Part shown: positions 43,376 to 51,703 of the stretch, in pieces
How positions within the stretch are numbered: position 1 is the stretch's first letter
Layout of the letters: each line of letters opens with the position of its first letter
NCBI GenBank assembly: GCA_036497285.1
Contig: DASXJR010000027.1
Span: 34,220 to 98,219, forward strand
Direction: 5' to 3'
Length of the DNA: 64,000 nucleotides
DNA from: RYN-133 sp036497285
GTDB lineage: Bacteria; Actinomycetota; Actinomycetes; Mycobacteriales; Jatrophihabitantaceae
Made by a program: the position numbers and the translations under genes
Notes under the pieces: model-generated
Databases searched by the model: none
What the model saw: the letters and a program-made list of their open reading frames with translations, nothing else
What the model was told of the DNA's origin: nothing

Positions 43376-44134
43376 CTAGCGGGGCGCCATGCGGATCGCG
43401 CCGTCGAGGCGGATCACCTCACCGTTGAGCATCGGGTTGGCGACGATGTGGGCGACCAGCGCCGCGTACTCGGACGGGTCGCCGAGCCGGCTCGGGTGCG
43501 GCACCTGCTTGCCCAGCGACTCCTGCGCCTCGGGCGGCAGGCCCTCGAGCATCGGCGTCTTGAACAGCCCCGGCGCGATCGTCATGACCCGGATGAACTT
43601 GTCGGCGAGGTCGCGGGCGATCGGCAGCGTCATGCCGACCACGCCACCCTTGGACGCCGCGTACGCCGCCTGACCGATCTGTCCGTCGAAGGCGGCCGCC
43701 GAGGCGGTGTTGACGATCACGCCGCCGCGCTCGCCGTCGATAGGGTCGGACGCGAGCATCCGCTCCGCGGCCAGCCGGATCACGTTGAAGGTGCCGATCA
43801 GGTTCACCGTGACGACCTTCGCGAACTGGTCGAGCGGCAGCACGCCGTTCTTGCCGATCACGCGACCCGGCGTGCCGATGCCGGCGCAGTTGACCGCTAC
43901 CCGCACCGGCCCCAGCGCCCCGGCGGTGTCGAGCGCCGCGGCGACCTCGGCCTCGTTGGTCACGTCCGCCGCCGCGAACGTCGCGCCGATGTCCGCGGCG
44001 ACCTCGTCACCCTGCGACGATGCGAGATCGACGATGACGACGTGAGCTCCGGCCGCGGTCAGCGCGCGGGCGGTCGCCAGACCCAGCCCCGACGCCCCGC
44101 CGGTGACGACAGCGGCACTGCCTTTGATGTCCAT
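43376..44134 (-). CDS. short-chain dehydrogenase (3-hydroxyacyl-CoA dehydrogenase type)
   Basis: Encodes 252 residues of the classical SDR family. The cofactor motif is V-T-G-G-A-S-G-L-G-L-A-T, the N-C-A-G motif lies near residue 83, and the catalytic triad in V-N-T-A-S-A-A-A and Y-A-A-S-K. The N-terminal D-I-K-G-S-A-A and C-terminal A-P-G-L-F-K-T-P-M match the HSD17B10-like 3-hydroxyacyl-CoA dehydrogenases of fatty acid breakdown. It uses NAD. The substrate assignment is by subfamily resemblance. Confidence 0.87.
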   Translation of the reverse strand: MDIKGSAAVVTGGASGLGLATARALTAAGAHVVIVDLASSQGDEVAADIGATFAAADVTNEAEVAAALDTAGALGPVRVAVNCAGIGTPGRVIGKNGVLPLDQFAKVVTVNLIGTFNVIRLAAERMLASDPIDGERGGVIVNTASAAAFDGQIGQAAYAASKGGVVGMTLPIARDLADKFIRVMTIAPGLFKTPMLEGLPPEAQESLGKQVPHPSRLGDPSEYAALVAHIVANPMLNGEVIRLDGAIRMAPR

Positions 44135-44156
44135 GGCGCCGATCCTGCCGCACGGG

Positions 44157-44696
44157 TCAGGGCGTGCTGAGCGTGACCTCCGGCGAACTCACCAGCGTCT
44201 GCAGCACCACGCAGTACCGCTCGGTGAGCTTCAGCAGCGCCGCGCGTTGGTTTTCGTCGGCGTCGGTCTCGATGTCGGCGATCACCCGGATCGCAGTGAA
44301 CCCGACCGGAGCGCCCTTGTCGACCCCCATCGTCCCGCGGAAGTCGAGGTCGCCCTCGACCCGCAGCCGTCCGGAGACCTCGATGTTCAAGGACGTCGCG
44401 ACCGCACGCATCGTCACTCCGGCGCAGGCCGCCAGCGCCTCGAGCAGCATGTCGCCCGAGCAGGCCAGGGTGCCGTCGCCGCCGCTGTAGGGGTGCAGGC
44501 CTGCGGTCACCATCGCCCTGCCGGTCTGCACCGAACACGTCACGCCCTCGTCGCCGAGCTCGGCCGCCGCACGCAGCGTGAGCAGTGCCGCTGTCGGGTC
44601 GTCGCGGTACTTCTGCTTGAGTGGCGTTTGGATCTCACGCAGCGCTGCCGCCTGCTCGGTGTGATGCGCCTGACCCGCTCCGCAACCGTCGCTCAT
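44157..44696 (-). CDS. OsmC/Ohr family protein
   Basis: Encodes 179 residues. The OsmC fold has two redox cysteines: L-A-C-S-G-D-M-L-L-E-A-L-A-A-C-A-G, the second in E-R-Y-C-V-V-L-Q-T-L. In the family, such cysteines reduce organic hydroperoxides. It may protect against peroxides. The gene starts at ATG 44696, divergent from hemL with 26 bases between the starts, so the two share a regulatory gap. Confidence 0.87.
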   Translation of the reverse strand: MSDGCGAGQAHHTEQAAALREIQTPLKQKYRDDPTAALLTLRAAAELGDEGVTCSVQTGRAMVTAGLHPYSGGDGTLACSGDMLLEALAACAGVTMRAVATSLNIEVSGRLRVEGDLDFRGTMGVDKGAPVGFTAIRVIADIETDADENQRAALLKLTERYCVVLQTLVSSPEVTLSTP

Positions 44697-44722
44697 TCAC
44701 CCAGGGTTGCAGACTTGGGGGT

Positions 44723-46021
44723 ATGGACGCACCGAAGTCGGCCGACCTGTTCGAGCGGGCCCAGCAGGTGATCCCGGGCGGGGTCAACTCCCCGGTGCGG
44801 GCATTCCGGGCGGTGGGCGGCATCCCGCGCTTCATGGTCTCGGGGTCGGGGCCCTACCTCACCGACGCCGACGGCGTGCAGTACGTCGACCTGGTGGCCT
44901 CGTGGGGGCCGATGATCCTCGGGCACGCGCATCCCGCGGTCGTCGAAGCCGTGCAGCGCGCCGCGTCGCGCGGCCTGTCGTTCGGCACCCCGACCGAGGG
45001 CGAGGTCGAACTGGCCGCCGAGATCGTCGGCCGGGTCGCGCCGGTCGAGCAGGTGCGTCTGGTGAACAGTGGCACCGAGGCCACGATGTCGGCCATCCGG
45101 CTCGCCCGCGGGTTCACCGGACGGCACCGGGTGGTGAAGTTCGCCGGCTGCTATCACGGCCATGTCGATGCACTGCTCGCCGCCGCCGGATCCGGCCTGG
45201 TCACGTTGGGGCTCCCGGACACGCCCGGCGTCACCGGCGCGCAGACCGCCGAGACGATCGTGCTGCCGTACAACGACCTCGCCGCGGTCGAAGTGTGTTT
45301 CGCCGAGTTCGGGCACGAGATCGCCTGCGTGATCACCGAGGCGGCCGCCGGGAACATGGGTGCGATCGCACCCGTCCCGGGCTTCAACGAAGGCTTGCGC
45401 GAGATCACCGCACGGCACGGTGCGCTGCTGATCGTCGACGAGGTGATGACCGGCTTCCGGGTCAGCCCGTCCGGTTGGTACGGGCTGGAGCCGGTCGAGG
45501 CGGACCTGTTCACCTTCGGCAAGGTCATGAGCGGCGGGCTGCCGGCAGCAGCGTTCGGCGGCCGGGCTGAGGTGATGTCGAAGCTCGCGCCCGCCGGACC
45601 CGTCTACCAGGCGGGCACGCTGTCCGGGAACCCGGTGGCCGTCGCGGCGGGCCTGGCCACGCTGCGCACCGCCGGCCCCGACGTGTACGCCGCGCTGGAC
45701 GCGAACGCGCGCACGATCGGCGCGCTCGTGGACCAGGCCCTCGACGAGGCCGAGGTCGCGCATCAGGTGCAGTACGCCGGCAACCTCGTGTCCGTGTTCT
45801 TCACCGACAAGCCCGTCCTCGACTTCGAGGGCGCGCAGGCCGCGGAGACGTTCCGGTACCGGCCGTTCTTCCACTCGATGCTCGACTCGGGCGTGTACCT
45901 GCCGCCGAGCGCGTTCGAGGCGTGGTTCGTCAACGCGGCGATGGACGACGCGGTGCTGGGCCGGATCGCCGAGGCGTTGCCGGCCGCCGCGCGGGCCGCT
46001 GCCACCGCCGTGCCGGCCTGA
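44723..46021 (+). CDS. hemL: glutamate-1-semialdehyde 2,1-aminomutase
   Basis: Encodes 432 residues. It moves the amino group of glutamate-1-semialdehyde to form 5-aminolevulinate, using PLP bound at Lys267 (F-T-F-G-K-V-M-S-G-G-L-P). Other signatures are N-S-G-T-E-A-T-M-S-A-I-R-L-A-R-G and I-V-D-E-V-M-T-G-F-R. It supplies the heme operon upstream (hemA to hemB) and sits alone here. A long reading antisense to it is a GC artefact. Confidence 0.97.
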   Translation: MDAPKSADLFERAQQVIPGGVNSPVRAFRAVGGIPRFMVSGSGPYLTDADGVQYVDLVASWGPMILGHAHPAVVEAVQRAASRGLSFGTPTEGEVELAAEIVGRVAPVEQVRLVNSGTEATMSAIRLARGFTGRHRVVKFAGCYHGHVDALLAAAGSGLVTLGLPDTPGVTGAQTAETIVLPYNDLAAVEVCFAEFGHEIACVITEAAAGNMGAIAPVPGFNEGLREITARHGALLIVDEVMTGFRVSPSGWYGLEPVEADLFTFGKVMSGGLPAAAFGGRAEVMSKLAPAGPVYQAGTLSGNPVAVAAGLATLRTAGPDVYAALDANARTIGALVDQALDEAEVAHQVQYAGNLVSVFFTDKPVLDFEGAQAAETFRYRPFFHSMLDSGVYLPPSAFEAWFVNAAMDDAVLGRIAEALPAAARAAATAVPA

Positions 46022-46022
46022 C

Positions 46023-46802
46023 CTACTGCACCCCCGAGCGGATGGCCTCGGCAAAGCCGGCGGTGTCGCCCTCGAGACGGACCTCCGACCAGGTCGGCCG
46101 GTTCCACAACCACGCGTCCATGTCTCGCGCGGCGCCGGTGACTTCGAAGGACGGCTCGCCCGATTCGACCACGGTGAGTACCCGCTCGTTCGAGTACGAC
46201 TTGCCGCTGTTGGGGCTCGTACCGCTCCACGCGCCCACCCGCACCAGCCAGGACGCGTCGGTGTCGATCGTGGCAACCCGTCCGACCTGGCGCGCATCTG
46301 ACAGCGTCGCCCATTCCGGGACGAAGCTGTACATCCAGTCGAGCACCTCCTTCACGCCGTCGGTCGCGAGGTCGGGGTCGATGTCGGTCACTGTGCCGGC
46401 GGTCACCTCGGCGTCGAGCCGGTGGATGAGCGCCTCGTGAGCCTGCCGACGGCGGACGAAACCGGCGGTCTGGTCGGACGGGAACCACGTCCAGACCGCG
46501 GTGTCGTCGCTGGTGCCGGCCAGAGCGTCGGTCAAGAAGCTGCTGGACGCGAGGAAGAACGCCAGCAGCGCGTCGTAGTCGGACGGCCGGTCGGGCTGCA
46601 CGTTCTCGGCCTGGTCGGGATCGCTCAGTCGCTGCTCGACGATCGCGCCCCAGAACAACTGCACCTCGCCCAGATGCCAGAGCAGGTCGGCGGCCGTCCA
46701 TTCCGGGCAGGTAGGCACGGTGGCGGCGGGATCGGTCGCGACGAGCACCCGGGCGAACCGTTCCGATTCGGCGCGCAGATGGGCGAGGAAGTCCGGAGCC
46801 AT
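46023..46802 (-). CDS. mycothiol-dependent maleylpyruvate isomerase family protein
   Basis: Encodes 259 residues with a DinB-like helical bundle. The first metal histidine is His43 in L-L-W-H-L-G-E-V; the second part R-R-R-Q-A-H-E-A-L-I-H-R-L-D-A-E carries two more. The R-P-S-D-Y-D and T-W-F-P-S-D motifs also fit. Members bind mycothiol and zinc; only some isomerise maleylpyruvate, so function is open. It is convergent with hemL, separated by 1 base. Confidence 0.83.
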   Translation of the reverse strand: MAPDFLAHLRAESERFARVLVATDPAATVPTCPEWTAADLLWHLGEVQLFWGAIVEQRLSDPDQAENVQPDRPSDYDALLAFFLASSSFLTDALAGTSDDTAVWTWFPSDQTAGFVRRRQAHEALIHRLDAEVTAGTVTDIDPDLATDGVKEVLDWMYSFVPEWATLSDARQVGRVATIDTDASWLVRVGAWSGTSPNSGKSYSNERVLTVVESGEPSFEVTGAARDMDAWLWNRPTWSEVRLEGDTAGFAEAIRSGVQ

Positions 46803-46947
46803 CAGCGTCCTGTTCGATGGTCAGATGGCCCCGCGAAGCGTCGGCCGGCGTTTACTCCGGTTGTCATGGCCGCGACGGTAGAACACCTGTCGGACACTCT
46901 TCGCCGCTTGACCGTTGATTTGGCAGGATCGAGCGGGTGACTTTGAG

Positions 46948-47586
46948 ATGACTACGCCCGTCCACCTGCTCCGACACGGTGAGGTCGACAACCCCGACGG
47001 CGTTCTCTACGGCCGGCTTCCCGGGTATCGGCTGTCCGATCTCGGTATCGCCCAGGCGAAGGTGGCCGCCGAGTTCCTGGCGGAGCGCCCGATCGGGCAC
47101 ATTGTGTCGTCGCCACTCGAACGCGCCAGGCAGACTGCCGCACCGCTCGCGGAGCTGGCCGGCCGGACCGTCGAGATCGACCTGCGCCTGATCGAGGCCG
47201 AGAACAAGCTGCAGGGACGTCGGGTGGCCGGCGGCGAAGGCCTGTTCACCGACCCGTCCAACTGGCGGTACTTCGTCAATCCGGTGCGGCCGAGCTGGGG
47301 CGAGCCGTACGAGCAGATCGCGGCCCGCGTGCTGGCCGCGGCGCGGGCCGCCCGGCGCCGGGTCGAGGGGACAGGGCTCGAGGCGGTGTGCGTGAGCCAC
47401 CAGTTGCCGATCGTCGCGGCCCGGCGGCGCGCCGAAGGGCTGCGCCTGTTCCACGACCCGCGCAAGCGGGAGTGCAGCCTCGCCTCGGTGACCACGCTGA
47501 TCTTCGACGGCGAGATCGTCGTTGGAACCGAATACGCCGAACCCGCCGCGGGCGTGCTGCCCCCCGGGCACGGCGCCGGCGCCTGA
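46948..47586 (+). CDS. histidine phosphatase family protein
   Basis: Encodes 212 residues from ATG 46948. The phosphohistidine motif is V-H-L-L-R-H-G-E-V-D, the S-S-P-L-E-R-A-R-Q-T-A segment follows, and the second histidine lies in C-V-S-H-Q-L-P-I. The family spans phosphatases and mutases. The position before the cytochrome c genes equals Rv0525, as I recall. Substrate unknown. The start has AGAT before it and no strong ribosome site. Confidence 0.87.
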   Translation: MTTPVHLLRHGEVDNPDGVLYGRLPGYRLSDLGIAQAKVAAEFLAERPIGHIVSSPLERARQTAAPLAELAGRTVEIDLRLIEAENKLQGRRVAGGEGLFTDPSNWRYFVNPVRPSWGEPYEQIAARVLAAARAARRRVEGTGLEAVCVSHQLPIVAARRRAEGLRLFHDPRKRECSLASVTTLIFDGEIVVGTEYAEPAAGVLPPGHGAGA

Positions 47587-47650
47587 CCGCCGTCACATCG
47601 TCATGGTCCCGATTCGGGGCTCTCAGGTCGGTATCGCACACTGGACGACG

Positions 47651-48229
47651 ATGAAATCCGTCCGCCTGCGCTCCCTGCTGCCCGCGATCGTCGCGGTTGT
47701 GGCGCTGCTGCTGACCGCCTGCAGCGGCAGCAGCGGGGCGGCCGACACGTACCGCTTCAGCAGCGCGCAGAAGTTCGGCACGCTGATCCCGGTGTCGGAC
47801 CGCAAGCCGGTGCCGGATTTCGGCGGCTCGCTGCTGTCACACGGCAGCTACCGGCTGACGGCGTACAAGGGCAAGGCGGTCGTCGTCAACTTCTGGGGCA
47901 CCTGGTGCGGGCCGTGCACGGTCGAGACACCCGCCTTCCAGCAGATCTATCAGGCGTACAAGAACAAGGACGTCTCGTTCGTCGGCATCGACATCAAGGA
48001 CGGCACCCGCGACGCGCCGCGCTCGTTCGTGCGCGACAACCACATCACCTACCCGATCGTGTATGACGAGAACGGCGAGACCGCGCTGCGGATGGGCAAC
48101 ATCCGGGTGCAGGCCACCCCGTTCACCGTCCTGCTGGACAAGCAGCACCGCGTCGCCGGGGTGTACGTCGGTCCGCTGACCGCCAAGGACCTCGAGCCGA
48201 TGCTGAACAAGCTCGTCGCCGAGACATAA
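47651..48229 (+). CDS. TlpA-like thioredoxin lipoprotein
   Basis: Encodes 192 residues. A signal peptide ends in the lipobox L-L-T-A-C with Cys24 as lipid anchor. The thioredoxin domain has W-C-G-P-C (Cys86 and Cys89) in F-W-G-T-W-C-G-P-C. It reduces disulfides outside the membrane, probably apocytochrome c or CcsA/ResB partners. It is followed 14 bases later by ccdA, which supplies electrons. An upstream in-frame extension lacks a signal. Confidence 0.9.
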   Translation: MKSVRLRSLLPAIVAVVALLLTACSGSSGAADTYRFSSAQKFGTLIPVSDRKPVPDFGGSLLSHGSYRLTAYKGKAVVVNFWGTWCGPCTVETPAFQQIYQAYKNKDVSFVGIDIKDGTRDAPRSFVRDNHITYPIVYDENGETALRMGNIRVQATPFTVLLDKQHRVAGVYVGPLTAKDLEPMLNKLVAET

Positions 48230-48242
48230 GGGTTCGGGTCTC

Positions 48243-48998
48243 GTGCCGGTCGCGGTCAACAGCTTCACCCATGCGGTCCAGAACGGGCCGCTGCTGTTCG
48301 CGGCTGCCGTCGCAGCCCTCGTGGGCGTGATCGGGTTCCTGTCGCCGTGCGTACTGCCTCTCGTTCCGGGCTATCTGTCCTACGTCGCCGGGCTGTCGGG
48401 GGACGGGCCGCAGCCGAGCCAGCGGCGCATGGCACTGGGTGCCGTGCTGTTCGTGCTCGGCTTCACCGCGATCTTCGTGCTGCAGGGCGTGCTGTTCGGT
48501 CAGTTCGGCGCGGCGATCAGCGACCATCGCGAGGCGCTGGAACGGATCATGGGCGTCGTCACGATCGTGCTCGGCGTGGTGTTCCTCGGCGGCATCGGAC
48601 TGCTGCAGCGCGAGTTCAAGTTCCATCACCTGCCCCAGCCGGGGTTGCTCGGGGCGCCGGTGCTGGGCGCGACGTTCGGGCTGGCCTGGACGCCGTGCCT
48701 GACCCCGACGTTCACCGCGGTCTACACGTTGTCCGCGGTGCAGGGGACGGCCGGCCGCGGCGCGTTCCTGATGCTTTTCTACTGCCTGGGCCTGGGTCTC
48801 CCCTTCATCCTCGTGGCGCTGGGATTCGGCTGGGTGTCGTCGGCACTGAAGTTCGTGCGCACACACCGACGCGTGATCAGCGGCGTCGGTGGCGTACTGC
48901 TCATCACGATCGGCGTGCTGCTCGTGACCGGAACCTGGGACCACCTGGTCAACGTGCTGCGCTCGCACATCGACCCGTCCACGGGGATCGACGTATGA
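48243..48998 (+). CDS. ccdA: cytochrome c biogenesis protein CcdA
   Basis: Encodes 251 residues from GTG 48243 with six membrane helices. The two redox cysteines lie in F-L-S-P-C-V-L-P-L-V-P-G and W-T-P-C-L-T-P-T-F. CcdA carries electrons from cytosolic thioredoxin across the membrane to reduce TlpA-like proteins. The stop overlaps the resB start by 4 bases. Confidence 0.92.
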   Translation: MPVAVNSFTHAVQNGPLLFAAAVAALVGVIGFLSPCVLPLVPGYLSYVAGLSGDGPQPSQRRMALGAVLFVLGFTAIFVLQGVLFGQFGAAISDHREALERIMGVVTIVLGVVFLGGIGLLQREFKFHHLPQPGLLGAPVLGATFGLAWTPCLTPTFTAVYTLSAVQGTAGRGAFLMLFYCLGLGLPFILVALGFGWVSSALKFVRTHRRVISGVGGVLLITIGVLLVTGTWDHLVNVLRSHIDPSTGIDV

Positions 48999-50542
48999 GG
49001 CGACTGTGGCGCTACCCGCTGCGCGGCTGGCGGCGGCTCACGAGCATGCGCACCGCGCTCGTGCTGCTGTTCCTGCTCGCGGTGGCCGCGGTGCCCGGCT
49101 CGCTGCTGCCGCAGCGTCCGTTGAATCCGCAGCGCACGCAGCAGTACATCAACTCGCACGGCTCGTGGGGCGAGGTGCTCAACGCGCTCGGCATGTTCGA
49201 CGTGTTCGGCTCGGTGTGGTTCTCGGCGATCTATCTGTTGCTGTTCGTGTCGCTGGTGGGTTGCTTGATCCCGCGTATCCGCGTGCACGCCCGCGCGGTC
49301 GCCCGCAAGCCGCTGCCGGCACCGCGCAACCTCGATCGGCTGCCCGAGTCAGGGTCGTTCGAGACGTCCTCAACACCGGACGATTACGCGACCGCAGCGC
49401 GACAGACCCTCGGTCGCCGGTGGCGGGTCGAGCGGCGCACCGAACCGTCCGGCGCGGTCACCCTGTCGGCTGAGAAGGGGTACAGCCGAGAAACAGGAAA
49501 CCTGATCTTCCACGTCGCGCTACTCGTGTCGCTCGTCCTGATCGCCGTCGGACGGCTCTACAGCTACGAGGGCTCGAAGATCGTCGTGCAGGGCAAGGGC
49601 TTCTGCAACACGGTGAACAGTTACGACAACTGGAAACCCGGCCGGTTCGCCGCCGAGGGCAAGGTCACGCCCGCGCCGTTCTGCATCGACAAGGTCTCGA
49701 AGTTCGTCGCCACGTACACCAACGAGGACGAACCGACCCAGTTCCGGGCCGATCTCACCTACCGTCCGACGCTCGAGTCGCCGCCCGAGCACGCGTCGTT
49801 GACGGTGAACCACCCGCTGCGCATCGGCGGCGATCGCGTGTACCTGGTCGGGCACGGCTTCGCGCCGCGAGTGACGATCACGATGCCGGACGGCTCGGTG
49901 GTGCACGACACCCAGCCGTTCGTGCCGACCGACGCGACCACGCTGTTGTCCGAGGGCGTCTTTAAGGAGCAGGGCAAGCAGGGCGCGAAGCAGGACGTCG
50001 GGATCCGCGGCCTGTTCGCCCCGACTGCGGCGTTCAACGGCACGGTGGTCACGTCCGTCTCGCCGGTGGCGCGCCGTCCCGTTCTGGCGATGTTCGTCTA
50101 CAAGGGCGACCTGAACTACAACGGGCTGCCGCAGTCGGTGTTCCGGCTCGACACCAGCAAGATGTCCAAGGTCGGCGCGGCGAACCTCCGGGTCGGTCAG
50201 ACCAAGAAGCTTCCCGGCGGACTGTCCGTCCGTTTCGACGGTTGGGTGCCCTGGGTGTCGATCCAGGTCTCGCACGACCCGGCGCAGGGCTTCCTGCTCT
50301 GGACGGCCGGGGCGATGGTGCTCGGGCTGTTCGGCTCCTTGGGCGTGCGCCGGCGGCGGGTGTGGCTGCGGCTGACCCCGTCGTCGGCGACGGACGGGCC
50401 GTCACCTACCGTTGTCTCGGTAGGTGGGCTCGCCCGCAGCGACTCCGGGAACTTCACAAATGAGTTCGCAGCGCTGCTGGAACGGCTGCGTGCGGCAGGC
50501 ATACCGGCGCAGGAACAACTCGTTCCGGCTGGAAGGGAGTAG
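48995..50542 (+). CDS. resB: cytochrome c biogenesis protein ResB
   Basis: Encodes 515 residues with four membrane helices and a large outer domain. It starts R-L-T-S-M-R-T-A-L-V-L-L, has L-I-F-H-V-A-L-L near the second helix pair and P-W-V-S-I-Q-V-S-H-D-P near the last helix. ResB and CcsA hold and attach heme to apocytochrome c. The start overlaps ccdA by 4 bases. The protein ends with a short charged tail. Confidence 0.93.
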   Translation: MRRLWRYPLRGWRRLTSMRTALVLLFLLAVAAVPGSLLPQRPLNPQRTQQYINSHGSWGEVLNALGMFDVFGSVWFSAIYLLLFVSLVGCLIPRIRVHARAVARKPLPAPRNLDRLPESGSFETSSTPDDYATAARQTLGRRWRVERRTEPSGAVTLSAEKGYSRETGNLIFHVALLVSLVLIAVGRLYSYEGSKIVVQGKGFCNTVNSYDNWKPGRFAAEGKVTPAPFCIDKVSKFVATYTNEDEPTQFRADLTYRPTLESPPEHASLTVNHPLRIGGDRVYLVGHGFAPRVTITMPDGSVVHDTQPFVPTDATTLLSEGVFKEQGKQGAKQDVGIRGLFAPTAAFNGTVVTSVSPVARRPVLAMFVYKGDLNYNGLPQSVFRLDTSKMSKVGAANLRVGQTKKLPGGLSVRFDGWVPWVSIQVSHDPAQGFLLWTAGAMVLGLFGSLGVRRRRVWLRLTPSSATDGPSPTVVSVGGLARSDSGNFTNEFAALLERLRAAGIPAQEQLVPAGRE

Positions 50543-50548
50543 CGGCTC

Positions 50549-51556
50549 ATGGCCGGAATCAACGGCTCGATGGCGCACTTGTCGGACACCTTCTTCACGA
50601 CCGCGATCGCGGTCTACGCGGTGGCGGCAGTGAGCTACACCGCTGAGTACTCCTTCGGTCGGAAGGGCCGCATCGCCGCGACTGCCGACGTGCCGGCGCG
50701 CGAGTTGGTCGGCGCCGGTGGGCCGGCCGTCGCTGCTACGGCCGCGCCGTCCGTCCCGGCTGGTCCGTCGAAGCGGACGTTCGCCGATCGGGCCGGACAT
50801 GCGGGCGTCGCGCTGACCGTGCTGGGTTTGGTGCTGCACGCCATTTCGATCGCGATCCGCGGGGCGGCGGTCGACGCCGTCCCGTGGAGCAACATGTACG
50901 AGTTCGCCTCGGTGGCGGGCCTGATCGGCGTGGTGGCGTTCCTCGCGGTGATGTGGAAGGCACCGACGATCCGGCACCTGGGCGGATTCATCCTGCTGCC
51001 CGTCGTGCTGTTGATGTTCCTCGCCGGCACTGTGCTGTACTCCCGGGCGCAGCCGCTGGTGCCGGCGCTGCAGTCGTACTGGCTCGCCATTCACGTCACG
51101 CTGGTGTCGATCGGTGAGGGTGCGCTGATGACCAGCGCGGTGCTGACCGTGCTGTACCTGATCAAGCAGCGGCACGACCGGCTCGCGAAGGCCGAGAACT
51201 ACCGGCCCGGGGCGCTCGGCAATCTCGCCGCGCGGCTGCCTGCGGCCGCGACCCTCGACAAGTCGGCGTACCGCATCGTCGCGTTCGCCTTCCCGCTGTA
51301 CACCGTCGCCGTGATCTGCGGGGCGATCTGGGCCGAGGCAGCGTGGGGACGGTACTGGGGCTGGGACCCCAAGGAAACCTGGGCGTTCATCGTCTGGGTG
51401 ATCTACGCCTGCTACCTGCACGCGCGCGCGACCGCCGGATGGAAGGGCCGAGCCGCCGCCTGGGTCAACCTGCTCGGCTTCGGCGCGATCACGTTCAACT
51501 TCCTGGTCGTCAACATCGTGGTATCGGGGCTGCACTCGTACGCCGGCCTGAACTGA
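50549..51556 (+). CDS. ccsB: cytochrome c heme lyase subunit CcsA/CcsB
   Basis: Encodes 335 residues with about eight membrane helices. The tryptophan-rich heme-handling motif W-G-R-Y-W-G-W-D-P-K-E-T-W lies near residue 270, and histidines sit near E-G-A-L-M and L-H-A-R-A-T-A-G. It forms the heme attachment unit with ResB. Start ATG 50549, 6 bases after resB. A signal-like first helix begins at residue 15. A palindromic repeat follows the gene. Confidence 0.94.
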   Translation: MAGINGSMAHLSDTFFTTAIAVYAVAAVSYTAEYSFGRKGRIAATADVPARELVGAGGPAVAATAAPSVPAGPSKRTFADRAGHAGVALTVLGLVLHAISIAIRGAAVDAVPWSNMYEFASVAGLIGVVAFLAVMWKAPTIRHLGGFILLPVVLLMFLAGTVLYSRAQPLVPALQSYWLAIHVTLVSIGEGALMTSAVLTVLYLIKQRHDRLAKAENYRPGALGNLAARLPAAATLDKSAYRIVAFAFPLYTVAVICGAIWAEAAWGRYWGWDPKETWAFIVWVIYACYLHARATAGWKGRAAAWVNLLGFGAITFNFLVVNIVVSGLHSYAGLN

Positions 51557-51606
51557 GTCCGGCGGCCGCGCGCTCGGGCACGCTGAACTCGCGCTCTCCG
51601 TACCCG

Positions 51607-51674
51607 TGAGTGGCGCGTTTCGGGGGTGAGTGGCGCGAAATTTCGTGCCACTCACCCCGGTATTGCGCCACTCA
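51607..51674. repeat. GAGTGGCGCG palindromic repeat, family B copy 2
   Basis: Boxes TGAGTGGCGCG at 51607-51617 and TGAGTGGCGCGAAA at 51627-51640 face TTTCGTGCCACTCA at 51641-51654 and GCGCCACTCA at 51665-51674. One base differs in the inner right arm. It lies between ccsB and the convergent GT39-type gene and may serve as a terminator. Confidence 0.85.
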
Positions 51675-51703
51675 TCGAGACAGGACGCGCGCCCCTGTGC
51701 GGG

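Noticed and set aside
44693..46297. A 534-residue frame opposite hemL
   Set aside because: Antisense of a strongly conserved PLP enzyme; no family motif in it.
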